A stretch of DNA of 64,000 bases from Reticulitermes speratus (GCA_021186555.1 JAJKFL010000001.1:310001-374000); one strand, 5' to 3'; positions 1 to 13,190 are shown, counted from the first letter of the stretch. The notes: generated by a model from the letters alone, not told the origin. Numbers and translations: made by a program.

Positions 1-159
1 AACTTTAGCGGAAGCAGACAGGCTGTGTCGAGAATAGGGTGCAGAGGGGGACATTTGGGCCCAAGGGGGACAAAGTGACAGGGAGACTGGAGAAAACTAC
101 ACAATGAGGAGCTTCATGGTCTGTTCTGCTCTCCAAATATTAGTCGGGTGACCAAATCA

Positions 160-475
160 ATGAGACAGATGGGGGAGGTACGTAGCACGAATAGGAAAGA
201 AGAGAAATACATGAAGATATTGGTGGGGAAATCTGAAGTAAAGAGGCCACTTGTAAGACGTAGGTGTAGATGGGAAGGTAACAGTATCATGGATCTTAGA
301 CATAGGAATGAAAGGTGCGGATTGGATTAATCTGGGTCAGAATAGGGAAAAGTGTCGGGCTGTTGTGAACACAGTAATGGTCATCCCTGTTTCAAAACAT
401 TCCAGAAATCATTTGACCAGGTATGCAGCTATCAGCTTCTCAAGCAGGACTCTGCTCCATGGAGTTAGGATGCTA
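160..475 (+). pseudogene. LINE 3'-end relic, family with TTAG tail
   Basis: This is a decayed copy of the C-terminal end of a non-LTR retrotransposon ORF2 plus its 3' UTR. Translation in two frames gives blocks such as KILVGKSEVKRPL, RRRCRWEGN and DWINLGQNREKCRAVVNTVM. These match, block for block, the better preserved copy on the minus strand at 47.5-47.96 kb ([41 protein letters not shown]). The following UTR also matches, including the stretch ending CTCCATGGAGTTAG at about 460-475, where the other copy runs into a TTAG-repeat tail. It has no RT domain and cannot encode anything functional. The left edge is uncertain because the element fades near the window start. Confidence 0.7.
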
Positions 476-1127
476 GGTGGCGAGACTACGGGATGGACGA
501 CCGGCGAATCTGGGTTCAGCTCCCGGCTGGGCCAGACACCTTGTGTCAACATCTTGCCCAACAGTCCTGTCACCTAACGTCACAATCGCAAGCTGGCAAA
601 CAAGTGACAGCGTTAAGAATGTATGGAGGCAGACCTCCACACCCTTACACACGTCTTCATGATTCGTACTGTCGGAGAAACTTGCTGCCTCCATCTTCAT
701 CCTCTTACACGGCTTCTACCCTGACGATAGAAGGAACAAACTCATCCGAAACGACAGTGCTTTCCTACCAACTGCACGGCGCCATATCGCAGTCTTCTTC
801 AGTACCTCCCTGACAGTGCCACTACCCCGAGCAGCATCTCAGGTTACTAACACCCCCCCCCCCCCCCCCCCCCCCCGCAGTTCCAGGTAACATTTCTGTC
901 GCCAAGGCGATCCAGTTGCCAGTGTTTAAATGCTGCGTCACTGCGTGCCGGTATCATTGTTTACGATTGGAAACAGGGATTCGGCGTGACGTCACAAGTT
1001 GATTGTTGGGTCGCCATGAGTTCAGGGTTAGTTGTTCAGGTAGGGCCAAGTGTGGCCTGACCGTGCAGAAGACTGGCGTGACTAGCAGGCTGTCACTGCC
1101 CGGTCGACAGATGAATGAATATGCAGA
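476..1127. other. Non-coding spacer with poly-C tract and decayed motif
   Basis: No gene is visible. A pure C homopolymer runs at 853-876. At 671-702 there is a minus-strand copy of the dispersed GAAGATGG...GTTTCTCCGAC module described for the hammerhead-like sequences, here decayed. Around 510-535 a stretch resembles a tRNA B box (GGTTCAGCTCCC), which could be the head of a very old SINE; I could not define its ends. The short open frames here show no recognisable domain. Confidence 0.5.
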
Positions 1128-2794
1128 GTGCGTCTGTGCGTTATGTGCGTCTGTGTGTTATGTGTGTTATGTGCGTCTGTGTGTTATGTGTGCTATGTGC
1201 GTCTGTGTGTTATGTGTGCTATGTGCGTCTGTGCGTTATGTGCGTCTGTGTGTTATGTGTGTTATGTGCGTCTGTGTGTTATGTGTGCTATGTGCGTCTG
1301 TGTGTTATGTGTGCTATGTGCGTCTGTGTGTTATGTGTGCTATGTGCGTCTGTGTGTTATGTGTGTTATGTGCGTCTGTGTGTTATGTGCGTCTGTGTGT
1401 TATGTGTGCTATGTGCGTCTGTGTGTTATGTGTGCTATGTGCGTCTGTGTGTTATGTGTGCTATGTGCGTCTGTGTGTTATGTGTGCTATGTGCGTCTGT
1501 GTGTTATGTGCGTCTGTGTGTTATGTGTGTTATGTGCGTCTGTGTGTTATGTGTGCTATGTGCGTCTGTGTGTTATGTGTGTTATGTGTGTTATGTGCGT
1601 CTGTGTGTTATGTGTGCTATGTGCGTCTGTGTGTTATGTGCGTCTGTGTGTTATGTGTGTTATGTGCGTCTGTGTGTTATGTGTGCTATGTGCGTCTGTG
1701 TGTTATGTGTGTTATGTGTGTTATGTGCGTCTGTGTGTTATGTGTGCTATGTGCGTCTGTGTGTTATGTGTGTTATGTGCGTCTGTGTGTTATGTGTGCT
1801 ATGTGCGTCTGTGTGTTATGTGTGTTATGTGCGTCTGTGTGTTATGTGTGCTATGTGCGTCTGTGTGTTATGTGTGTTATGTGCGTCTGTGTGTTATGTG
1901 TGCTATGTGCGTCTGTGTGTTATGTGTGCTATGTGCGTCTGTGTGTTATGTGTGCTATGTGCGTCTGTGTGTTATGTGCGTCTGTGTGTTATGTGTGTTA
2001 TGTGCGTCTGTGTGTTATGTGTGCTATGTGCGTCTGTGTGTTATGTGTGTCTGTGTGTTATGTGTGCTATGTGCGTCTGTGTGTTATGTGTGCTATGTGC
2101 GTCTGTGTGTTATGTGTGTTATGTGCGTCTGTGTGTTATGTGTGTTATGTGTGTTATGTGCGTCTGTGTGTTATGTGTGCTATGTGCGTCTGTGTGTTAT
2201 GTGCGTCTGTGTGTTATGTGTGTTATGTGCGTCTGTGTGTTATGTGTGCTATGTGCGTCTGTGTGTTATGTGTGTTATGTGTGTTATGTGCGTCTGTGTG
2301 TTATGTGTGCTATGTGCGTCTGTGTGTTATGTGTGTTATGTGCGTCTGTGTGTTATGTGTGCTATGTGCGTCTGTGTGCTATGTGCGTCTGTGTGTTATG
2401 TGTGTTATGTGCGTCTGTGTGTTATGTGTGCTATGTGCGTCTGTGTGTTATGTGTGTTATGTGCGTCTGTGTGTTATGTGTGCTATGTGCGTCTGTGTGT
2501 TATGTGTGTTATGTGCGTCTGTGTGTTATGTGTGCTATGTGCGTCTGTGTGTTATGTGTGCTATGTGCGTCTGTGTGTTATGTGTGCTATGTGCGTCTGT
2601 GTGTTATGTGCGTCTGTGTGTTATGTGTGTTATGTGCGTCTGTGTGTTATGTGTGCTATGTGCGTCTGTGTGTTATGTGTGTCTGTGTGTTATGTGTGCT
2701 ATGTGCGTCTGTGTGTTATGTGTGCTATGTGCGTCTGTGTGTTATGTGCGTCTGTGTGTTATGTGTGTTATGTGCGTCTGTGTGTTATGTGTGC
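1128..2794 (+). repeat. Minisatellite, 26-bp unit built from 17+9-bp subunits
   Basis: The array is made of two modules in varying order: a 17-mer (GTGCGTCTGTGTGTTAT) and a 9-mer (GTGTGCTAT or GTGTGTTAT). The commonest combination is 26 bp, but 17-mers or 9-mers often occur in runs. The units contain no stop codon on the plus strand, so all three forward frames stay open for more than 550 codons and give the same cysteine-, valine- and tyrosine-rich peptide. That is a composition effect and not a gene. The GT-rich alternating purine-pyrimidine sequence could adopt Z-DNA. Confidence 0.97.
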
Positions 2795-3178
2795 GGTCTG
2801 AGAACAGAGCGCGATGCTGTGTGTTCCGTATTCTGCGCAACAGACTGATTACACACAACTGCGCAGTCGATACGTAACTCGGCACGGCGTAAGCAGCTAC
2901 CGACAGTACAGCGGTAACGAAGATGACAGTTGCATAGCTGTCTGTCTGCACCGACCGGCAGATATTGACAGGAGGTGTAAAGCACTTGTATGAAAACTAT
3001 CTGCAGTTAGTATTTCAAACATTTTTAGCATTTTTACTTGACAACAGTTTACTTTTGACTGCTGGCAGGCACGTCTTTAACAAAAGTGCCATTTGGTATT
3101 CCTTCGTTGGAGACCTCCCTGAGGATGACCATGTTGAGACCGAAACATGTAGAAGGCACACTGTAAAGTGACAAATGA
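2795..3178. other. Spacer with degenerate hammerhead-like module
   Basis: No gene is seen. At 3115-3155 (+) lies CTGAGGA (3119-3125), then GACC, then GAAA, CATG and TA, in the order expected for a hammerhead core. Stem II is not complementary here and stem I pairs with one mismatch, so this copy looks inactive. It sits directly upstream of the 52-bp array that starts at 3179. Confidence 0.5.
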
Positions 3179-5258
3179 CTGTTTGTTGTTGATTGTGCTG
3201 TTGTGGGGTTAACTGCTGCATAAACAGCGATTGTTTGTTGTTGATTGTGCTGTTGTGGGGTTAACTGCTGCATAAACAGCGACTGTCTGTTGTTGATTGT
3301 GCTGTTGTGGAGTTAACTGCTGCATAAACAGCGACTGTCTGTTGTTGATTGTGCTGTTGTGGGGTTAACTGCTGCATAAACAGCGACTGTCTGTTGTTGA
3401 TTGTGCTGTTGTGGGGTTAACTGCTGCATAAACAGCGACTGTTTGTTGTTGGTTGTGCTGTTGTGGGGTTAACTGCTGCATAAACAGCGACTGTGTGTTG
3501 TTGGTTGTGCTGTTGTGGGTTAACTGCTGCATAAACAGCGACTGTTTGTTGTTGGTTGTGCTGTTGTGGGGTTAACTGCTGCATAAACAGCGACTGTTTT
3601 GTTGGTTGTGCTGTTGTGGGGTTAACTGCTGCATAAACAGCGACTGTCTGTTGTTGGTTGTGCTGTTGTGGGTTAACTGCTGCATAAACAGCGACTGTTT
3701 GTTGTTGGTTGTGCTGTTGTGGGGTTAACTGCTGCATAAACAGCGACTGTCTGTTGTTGATTGTGCTGTTGTGGGGTTAACTGCTGCATAAACAGCGACT
3801 GTTTGTTGTTGGTTGTGCTGTTGTGGGGTTAACTGCTGCATAAACAGCGACTGTCTGTTGTTGATTGTGCTGTTGTGGGTTAACTGCTGCATAAACAGCG
3901 ACTGTCTGTTGTTGATTGTGCTGTTGTGGGGTTAACTGCTGCATAAACAGCGACTGTCTGTTGTTGATTGTGCTGTTGTGGGGTTAACTGCTGCATAAAC
4001 AGCGACTGTCTGTTGTTGATTGTGCTGTTGTGGGGTTAACTGCTGCATAAACAGCGACTGTCTGTTGTTGGTTGTGCTGTTGTGGGGTTAACTGCTGCAT
4101 AAACAGCGACTGTCTGTTGTTGATTGTGCTGTTGTGGGGTTAACTGCTGCATAAACAGCGACTGTCTGTTGTTGATTGTGCTGTTGTGGGGTTAACTGCT
4201 GCATAAACAGCGACTGTCTGTTGTTGATTGTGCTGTTGTGGGGTTAACTGCTGCATAAACAGCGACTGTCTGTTGTTGGTTGTGCTGTTGTGGGGTTAAC
4301 TGCTGCATAAACAGCGACTGTCTGTTGTTGATTGTGCTGTTGTGGGGTTAACTGCTGCATAAACAGCGACTGTCTGTTGTTGATTGTGCTGTTGTGGGGT
4401 TAACTGCTGCATAAACAGCGACTGTTTGTTGTTGGTTGTGCTGTTGTGGGGTTAACTGCTGCATAAACAGCGACTGTTTGTTGTTGGTTGTGCTGTTGTG
4501 GGGTTAACTGCTGCATAAACAGCGACTGTCTGTTGTTGATTGTGCTGTTGTGGGGTTAACTGCTGCATAAACAGCGACTGTCTGTTGTTGATTGTGCTGT
4601 TGTGGGGTTAACTGCTGCATAAACAGCGACTGTCTGTTGTTGATTGTGCTGTTGTGGGGTTAACTGCTGCATAAACAGCGACTGTTTGTTGTTGGTTGTG
4701 CTGTTGTGGGTTAACTGCTGCATAAACAGCGACTGTTTGTTGTTGGTTGTGCTGTTGTGGGGTTAACTGCTGCATAAACAGCGACTGTCTGTTGTTGATT
4801 GTGCTGTTGTGGGGTTAACTGCTGCATAAACAGCGACTGTCTGTTGTTGATTGTGCTGTTGTGGGGTTAACTGCTGCATAAACAGCGACTGTCTGTTGTT
4901 GGTTGTGCTGTTGTGGGGTTAACTGCTGCATAAACAGCGACTGTCTGTTGTTGATTGTGCTGTTGTGGGGTTAACTGCTGCATAAACAGCGACTGTCTGT
5001 TGTTGATTGTGCTGTTGTGGGGTTAACTGCTGCATAAACAGCGACTGTCTGTTGTTGATTGTGCTGTTGTGGGGTTAACTGCTGCATAAACAGCGACTGT
5101 CTGTTGTTGGTTGTGCTGTTGTGGGGTTAACTGCTGCATAAACAGCGACTGTCTGTTGTTGATTGTGCTGTTGAGGGGTTAACTGCTGCATAAACAGCGA
5201 CTGTCTGTTGTTGATTGTGCTGTTGTGGGGTTAACTGCTGCATAAACAGCGACTGTCT
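3179..5258. repeat. Minisatellite, 52-bp unit, about 40 copies
   Basis: Each unit contains TGTTGTTGATTGTGCTG, then GGGGTTAACTGCTGCAT, then AAACAGCGACTG. Successive units start exactly 52 bp apart. Variation is mostly single substitutions (GATT/GGTT; TTTG/TCTG) plus occasional loss of one G from GGGG. Several minus-strand frames are open for short runs and repeat the word MQQLTPQQHNQQQT, which is an effect of the repeat. The 52-bp period is not a multiple of three, so frames rotate. Confidence 0.97.
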
Positions 5259-5311
5259 CATTTCTTATTCGTCACAGCGAACAATCACAGAGCTGGGATC
5301 TGCTTCCGTAC

Positions 5312-5427
5312 TTCCGTACCGACGTTTCGGGACAACCCATCGGTCCCATCTTCAAGGGTTAAGTAGTCCGCACTAGTTGACCCTTGAAGATGGGGCCGAT
5401 GGGTTGTCCCGAAACGTCGGTACGGAA
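5312..5427. repeat. Inverted repeat of two hammerhead-like modules
   Basis: Arms 5312-5362 and 5376-5427 are near-perfect inverted copies separated by about 13 bp, so the DNA or RNA could form a long hairpin. Each arm, read outward, holds CTTGAAGATGGG, then GTCCC, GAAACGTC and GGTAC. In the left arm, read on the minus strand, GGGAC and GTCCC are complementary and would form stem II, and ACC and GGT would close stem I. The cleavage-site triplet would be GTC. A third, plus-strand copy follows at about 5465-5510 with changed bases (GAAGCGTCGG). The flank GCCGCGTAAT is shared with the fold-back at 49064-49321. Confidence 0.75.
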
Positions 5428-5787
5428 TTACCACACTACGCCGCGTAATATCGCAGGACTTCTTAACCCTTGAAGATGGGACCGTTAAGTTTCCCGAAGC
5501 GTCGGAACGGAATTACTACTCTAGGCTGCGTGATGCCCCAGAAAAGCGGAGATCTCATTTACGTCGCGGCGCAATCCTTAAATCACGCAATCACGCAGAT
5601 CTCTGTGAACACACCGCAGTTCTTACGCACAAAGCAGCTGCACAGGAGACGGTCCGTGTGTCTCACTATCGGCCTGCTCGCTAGACGTCAGTGTGCATCA
5701 GGAAGGTCCTGCGACCGGCCAACTGGATCAAGGTGTTTCGTGGTTTTGCTCTGTCACAGCAAGTTATGAGTTGCTACCACCAAACGC

Positions 5788-6397
5788 AGCGCTCCCAACG
5801 CTATCACAATGTCGTCACAACGCCGCTCTCTAACACAAACTCAGCCCCAGCGCTCCCAACGCTATCACAATGTCGTCACAACGCCGCTCTCTAACACAAA
5901 CTCAGCCCCAGCGCTCCCAACGCTATCACAATGTCGTCACAACGCCGCTCTCTAACACAAACTCAGCCCCAGCGCTCCCAACGCTATCACAATGTCGTCA
6001 CAACGCCGCTCTCTAACACAAACTCAGCCCCAGCGCTCCCAACGCTATCACAATGTCGTCACAACGCCGCTCTCTAACACAAACTCAGCCCCAGCGCTCC
6101 CAACGCTATCACAATGTCGTCACAACGCCGCTCTCTAACACAAACTCAGCCCCAGCGCTCCCAACGCTATCACAATGTCGTCACAACGCCGCTCTCTAAC
6201 ACAAACTCAGCCCCAGCGCTCCCAACGCTATCACAATGTCGTCACAACGCCGCTCTCTAACACAAACTCAGCCCCAGCGCTCCCAACGCTATCACAATGT
6301 CGTCACAACGCCGCTCTCTAACACAAACTCAGCCCCAGCGCTCCCAACGCTATCACAATGTCGTCACAACGCCGCTCTCTAACACAAACTCAGCCCC
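5788..6397. repeat. Minisatellite, 61-bp unit, exactly 10 copies
   Basis: The unit runs from AGCGCTCCCAACGCTATCAC through GTCGTCACAACGCCGCTCTC to CAAACTCAGCCCC. All copies I compared are identical and in register, the most homogeneous array in the window. Such uniformity suggests a recent expansion or active homogenisation. It ends abruptly within AGCGCTC at 6398, after which unrelated sequence starts. Confidence 0.97.
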
Positions 6398-8569
6398 AGC
6401 GCTCACCTTCTTCCCAACGCTTTACCCCGCCTGCAGCCTGTCTTAGTGTTAGTGTTAGTCCGTACAGGACTTCAACACGTACGACACTTACAGTAAACAC
6501 ACAGAGACTAACCAGTTAGTGCGGTTTACAGAAACTTACACACGCACACAGTGTGGGCAGACGCACACGCAGACCACGTCCACACTACGCAGCAGAACGC
6601 AACTTGAAGACTCCACCAGAACAGACTGCCCGTATATTACGTAACTAATTCAAACAAAATACCGCAACGTCGGTTTGCTTATCTTGTGTGCGTGTGCAGC
6701 TTGGTCTGTCACGTAAGTAGGCCATCCTCAGGCGACGTACGTCTGAGTACAGAGCGTCGCATGACGAGATCTCTGGCAGTGGCATGTAATCTCAGGTACA
6801 ACTGCGACAGGGACTGACGAAGACAACGCAAACTGGATGCTGCGACCTTGCGAATACAAGCGTCTGCGCTATCAAATTTGACATCCGGCCGGACACAATC
6901 AGTTTATTGTGAACGGATACGCCAAGGAAGCTACAACTATATAACGTGCCCCCCCCCCCCCCGACACTGCCCCACGTCTCGACATAGAACAAAACAGCGC
7001 GTCGGCTACTGCATCGGCGAGCCTGAGCGCCACGACGGATTGGTTGGAGTGGCCACATTGCCTTTAGTGCAGTGCGGAGACAAACATACATGTGCGAGAC
7101 TTGTGTCACGTGACGGCTTGCCACTGGTTACAGCCGCAAAGCCCCGTAGAGATCACGTCACGAACATCGGAATCACGAGCTCTGCAACCCAGCTGCAATG
7201 TTGTTTCAAAAACTTACGAAACACCGCAATACGAATATGAAATAACGTTAAATGAATACAAAGTACGAAAGTTAGTTGCTAATACAATACACGCACTTTT
7301 TGGAAGCTAACAATACACCAGTCGAGCCGTACGCAACCCTTTTCAACCACAAGCCACTCAGACAGTTGCGTATTGATATCAACGTTTGCTAGCGGCTCCA
7401 CGTGCCACTTCGGAAACGGTGCAGAGCCACAGGATGCAGTCTCATTCTATGACGCACGAATGCAATCCATCTCACTTAATGTATGAGCTTGACTGAGCTG
7501 AGAGTGATCTGCGCAATCACCTGCCACGTGGTCTCATCACGGTCCGTCGGAGTCAGTCACGAAAGGGTGAAACAATATTAAAATGGCTGATCAAGAAAGG
7601 TCGAAATCCAGAACACAAGACTGCTGTACAACAGGACTGACTACACGCCGTCAAAATATTAATATAGTTGCGATGATGTTTGGTAAAGACGTTTCGGAAG
7701 AACGTTCTACCTGCAGAACATCGGACCAATCCACGTCTGTACCTGGCACAATTGGCAGTCCTTACTGTATAATTCAAACTGCGCGCCTGTAAATACAGGG
7801 TGTACATGTCATGAGACTGACCGACCTTGCCAGCTGGCACTACCAAGATCGCTGTATTCTGCGATACTTACGTTAATTGCTTGCAGTTTTGCTGTAGGTA
7901 AACAAGTCGAATGGCGCGTCACAACGCACGCAGTTGCAGACGCAATATGCAGTACTGCAACTGTTACGACGGTCGTACTTACGTAATGTCACCTTCGATG
8001 AAGCTTCCTTTATTTTCAGTCTGTATATTCCTGGATAACATAACTATAAAGGGAAACGTGAGTGTACGCAACAGTGCATTAAGGGAACAAGCACACAATC
8101 AGTACGCGCGTCCTCGTCTACAGGCCACCGATTTTATATGATGGCCAAACTAGGACTGCGTCAATAAAACGTAGGGACGAGCATAGGGTGAAAAACAACA
8201 CGATGTCGGCTATATAATATTGCAAAAATGACAGTGGTCAACGTAGCAACAAGGCTGTATGCAAAGTTGTGACTACACCAGTAGCCAAGTCTTTATTATT
8301 AAACGACCGAACGATGTGTAACGTAAGCTGAAAATAGTTAATATATTAAATAAATACCAGTACACTGTATACAGTCGTACTTGACAATTGATTACATAAA
8401 ATATCCATTACAATGTCCACATGTAATTTAATACTATACTTTATAATTACTAATTAACCTGATGTTTGTATAAACTGAAATACATAAAATGTTACGTCGA
8501 TGTTTTTAAATAATATACAGTAAGTATGCGATGACTTTAGTATATAAATGTGTACTGCTATGTACTTTA
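6398..8569. other. Unique-looking spacer without recognisable genes
   Basis: This is a 2.2-kb stretch with only short open frames in all directions and no domain I recognise. It contains a poly-C run at about 6951-6962 and a decayed minus-strand hammerhead-like copy at about 7686-7712 (GACGTTTCGGAAGAACGTTC). A lone TACAGGGTGTACATG at 7795 resembles one end of the TA-type MITE found at 62.2 kb, but I saw no partner end. AT content rises toward the array that follows. Confidence 0.5.
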
Positions 8570-11500
8570 TGAAATTAAAGGTACTGTTATTTACTTTATG
8601 AAATTGAATATAGTAACGTGCTGAGTACTTATGTAATTAATTTAGTCTATGTACATGATATTAAATGTTACGTCTGATGTTATTTTATGTATAATTAATA
8701 TGGTACTGTGCATTACTTATGTAATTAAATTGTACTGTGCTGATGTTACTTTATGTAAATTAATTGTAATATGTTAAAAAGTACTGTGCTGATGTTACTT
8801 TATGTATAATTAATATGTGTACTGTGCTGATGTTACTTTTATGTATAATTTAATAGTGTACTGTGCTGATGTTACTTTATGTATAATTATAATATGTGTA
8901 CTGTGCTGATGTTACTTTATGTATAATTAATATGTGTACTGTGCTGATGTTACTTTTATGTATAATTATAATATGTGTACTGTGCTGATGTTACTTTATG
9001 TATAATTATAATATGTGTACTGTGCTGATGTTACTTTTATGTATAATTATAATGTGTACTGTGCTGATGTTACTTTTATGTATAATTATAATATGTGTAC
9101 TGTGCTGATGTTACTTTTATGTATAATTATAATGTGTACTGTGCTGATGTTACTTTTATGTATAATATAATATGTGTACTGTGCTGATGTTACTTTTATG
9201 TAAATTAAATGTGTACTGTGCTGATGTTACTTTATGTATAATTATAATAAGTGTACTGTGCTGATGTTACTTTTAGTATAATTATATGTGTACTGTGCTG
9301 ATGTTACTTTATGTATAATTATAATGTGTACTGTGCTGATGTTTACTTTATGTATAATTATAGTGTACTGTGCTGATGTTACTTTTATGTATAATTATAA
9401 TATGTGTACTGTGCTGATGTTACTTTATGTATAATAATAATATGTGTACTGTGCTGATGTTACTTTATGTATAATTATAATGTGTACTGTGCTGATGTTA
9501 CTTTTATGTATAATTAATAGTGTACTGTGCTGATGTTACTTTTATGTATAATTATAATATGTGTACTGTGCTGAGTTACTTTTATGTATAATTAAAATAT
9601 GTGTACTGTGCTGATGTTACTTTTATGTATAATTTAAATGTGTACTGGCTGATGTTACTTTATGTTATAATGGTACGTCTGATTCTTATAATTTAAAGTG
9701 TACGTCGATGTTTTTTTTTTTAATGTATAATAATAATATGTGTACTGTGCTGATGTTACTTTTATGTATAATTGTAATATGTGTACTAGTGCTGATGTTA
9801 CTTTTATGTATAATTATAATGTGTACTGTGCTGATGTTACTTTTATGTATAATTATAAATGTGTACTGTGCTGATGTTACTTTTATGTATAAATTATAAT
9901 GTGTACTGTGCTGATGTTACTTTTATGTAATAATTGATAATATGTGTACTGTGCTGATTTTACTTTTATGTATAATTATAATATGTGTACTGTGCTGATG
10001 TTACTTTTATGTATAATTATAATATGTGTACTGTGCTGATGTTACTTTTATGTATAATTATAATGTGTACTGTGCTGAGTACTTTTTATAATTATAATAT
10101 GTGTACTGTGCTGATGTTACTTTTATGTATAATTATAATATGTGTACTGTGCTGATGTTACTTTTATGTATAATTTAAATGTGTACTGTGCTGATGTTAC
10201 TTTTATGTATAATTAATATGTGTACTGTGCTGATGTTACTTTTATGTATAATTAATATGTGTACTGTGCTGATGTTACTTTTATGTATATTAATAATATG
10301 TGTACTGTGCTGATGTTACTTTTATGTATAATTATAATATGTGTACTGTGCTGATGTTACTTTTATGTATAATTATAATGTGTACTGTGCTGATGTTACT
10401 TTTATGTATAATTGTAATATGTGTACTGTGCTGATGTTACTTTTATGTATAATTATAATAGTGTACTGTGCTGATGTTACTTTTATGTATAATTAATAAT
10501 GTGTACTGTGCTGATGTTACTTTTATGTATAATTATAATGTGTACTGTGCTGATGTTACTTTTATGTATAATTTAAATGTGTACTGTGCTGATGTTACTT
10601 TTATGTATAATTAATATGTGTACTGTGCTGATGTTACTTTTATGTATAATTATAATATGTGTACTGTGCTGATGTTACTTTTATGTATAATTATAATATG
10701 TGTACTGTGCTGATGTTACTTTTATGTATAATTATAATATGTGTACTGTGCTGATGTTACTTTTATGTAATAATTGTAATATGTGTACTGTGCTGATGTT
10801 ACTTTTATGTATAATTATAATATGTGTACTGTGCTGATGTTACTTTTATGTATAATTGTAATATGTGTACTGTGCTGATGTTACTTTTATGTATAATTAT
10901 AATATGTACTGTGCTGATGTTACTTTTATGTATAATTTAATATGTGTACTGTGCTGATGTTACTTTTATGTATAATTATAATATGTGTACTGTGCTGATG
11001 TTACTTTTATGTATAATTATAATATGTGTACTGTGCTGATGTTACTTTTATGTATAATTTAATATGTGTACTGTGCTGATGTTACTTTTATGTATAATTA
11101 TAATATGTGTACTGTGCTGATGTTACTTTTATGTATAATTATATGTGTACTGTGCTGATGTTACTTTTATGTATAATTATAATAGTGTACTGTGCTGATG
11201 TTACTTTTATGTATAATTATATGTGTACTGTGCTGATGTTACTTTTATGTATAATTATAATATGTGTACTGTGCTGATGTTACTTTTATGTATAATTAAA
11301 TGTGTACTGTGCTGATGTTACTTTTATGTATAATTATAATGTGTACTGTGCTGATGTTACTTTTATGTATAATTATAATATGTGTACTGTGCTGATGTTA
11401 CTTTTATGTATAATTATAATGTGTACTGTGCTGATGTTACTTTTATGTATAATTGTAATATGTGTACTGTGCTGATGTTACTTTTATGTATAATTTAATG

Positions 11501-13190
11501 TGTACTGTGCTGATGTTACTTTTATGTATAATTATAATATGTGTACTGTGCTGATGTTACTTTTATGTATAATTGTAATATGTGTACTGTGCTGATGTTA
11601 CTTTATGTATAATGTAATATGTGTACTGTGCTGATGTTACTTTTATGTATAATTTATGTGTACTGTGCTGATGTTACTTTTATGTATAATTATAATATGT
11701 GTACTGTGCTGATGTTACTTTTATGTATAATTATGTGTACTGTGCTGATGTTACTTTTATGTATAATTATATATGTGTACTGTGCTGATGTTACTTTTAT
11801 GTATAATTATATGTGTACTGTGCTGATGTTACTTTTATGTATAATTAATATGTGTACTGTGCTGATGTTACTTTTATGTATAATTTAATATGTGTACTGT
11901 GCTGATGTTACTTTTATGTATAATTAATATGTGTACTGGCTGATGTTACTTTTATGTATAATTGTAATATGTGTACTGTGCTGATGTTACTTTTATGTAT
12001 AATAATATGTGTACTGTGCTGATGTTACTTTTATGTATAATTGTAATATGTGTACTGTGCTGATGTTACTTTTATGTATAATTGTAATATGTGTACTGTG
12101 CTGATGTTACTTTTATGTATAATTGTAATATGTGTACTGTGCTGATGTTACTTTTATGTATAATTGTAAATGTGTACTGTGCTGATGTTACTTTTATGTA
12201 TAATTGTAATATGTGTACTGTGCTGATGTTACTTTATGTATAATTAATGTGTACTGTGCTGATGTTACTTTTATGTATAATGTAATATGTGTACTGTGCT
12301 GATGTTACTTTTATGTATAATTGTAATATGTGTACTGTGCTGATGTTACTTTTATGTATAATTGAATATGTGTACTGTGCTGATGTTACTTTTATGTATA
12401 ATTGTAATATGTGTACTGTGCTGATGTTACTTTTATGTATAATAATATGTGTACTGTGCTGATGTTACTTTATGTATAATTGTAATATGTGTACTGTGCT
12501 GATGTTACTTTTAATGTATAATTTAATATGTGTACTGTGCTGATGTTACTTTTATGTATAATTGTAATATGTGTACTGTGCTGATGTTACTTTTATGTAT
12601 AATTGAATATGTGTACTGTGCTGATGTTACTTTTATGTATAAATTAATATGTGTACTGTGCTGATGTTACTTTTATGTATAATTGTAATATGTGTACTGT
12701 GCTGATGTTACTTTTATGTATAATTGTAATATGTGTACTGTGCGATGTTACTTTTATGTATAATTAGGTACTGTGCTGATGTTACTTTATGTATAATTGT
12801 AATATTGTACTGTGCTGATGTTACTTTTATGTATAATTGTAATAGTGTACTGTGCTGATGTTACTTTTATGTATAATTGTAATATGTGTACTGTGCTGAT
12901 GTTACTTTTTATGTATAATTATAATATGTGATACTGTGCTAGAATGTTACTTTTATGTATAATTGTAATATGTGTACTGTGCTGATGTTACTTTTATGTA
13001 TAATTATGTGTACTGTGCTGATGTTACTTTTATGTATAATTAAAATGTGTACTGAGCTGATGTACTTTTATGTATAATTAAATGTGTACTGTGCTGATTA
13101 CTTTATGTATAATTAAATGGTACTGTGCTGATGTTACTTTTATGTATAATATAAGTGTACGCGATTTACTTTATGTATAATCAAATATTC
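8570..13190. repeat. AT-rich minisatellite, 38-41-bp unit, over 100 copies
   Basis: The unit reads TGTACTGTGCTGATGTTACT then TTTATGTATAATTATAATATG. Unlike the other large arrays it is full of one- to three-base indels, especially in the TTTT run and the ATAATTATAAT segment, so the period drifts between 37 and 42. The first and last few hundred bases are increasingly degenerate. The pattern could be biological (an old, slippage-prone array) or partly long-read consensus error in AT-rich homopolymers. It is the longest array here. Confidence 0.96.

Noticed and set aside
853-876. Long C homopolymer as a regulatory or structural element
   Set aside because: Its exact length is unreliable in assemblies and it has no associated gene.
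1003-2877. 624-codon cysteine/valine-rich open frame
   Set aside because: It lies entirely in the 17+9-bp array, with the same peptide in all three frames; the unit simply lacks plus-strand stops.
5788-6397. CRISPR-like regular array
   Set aside because: Units are contiguous and identical, without unique spacers, and the context is eukaryotic. The same applies to all other arrays here.
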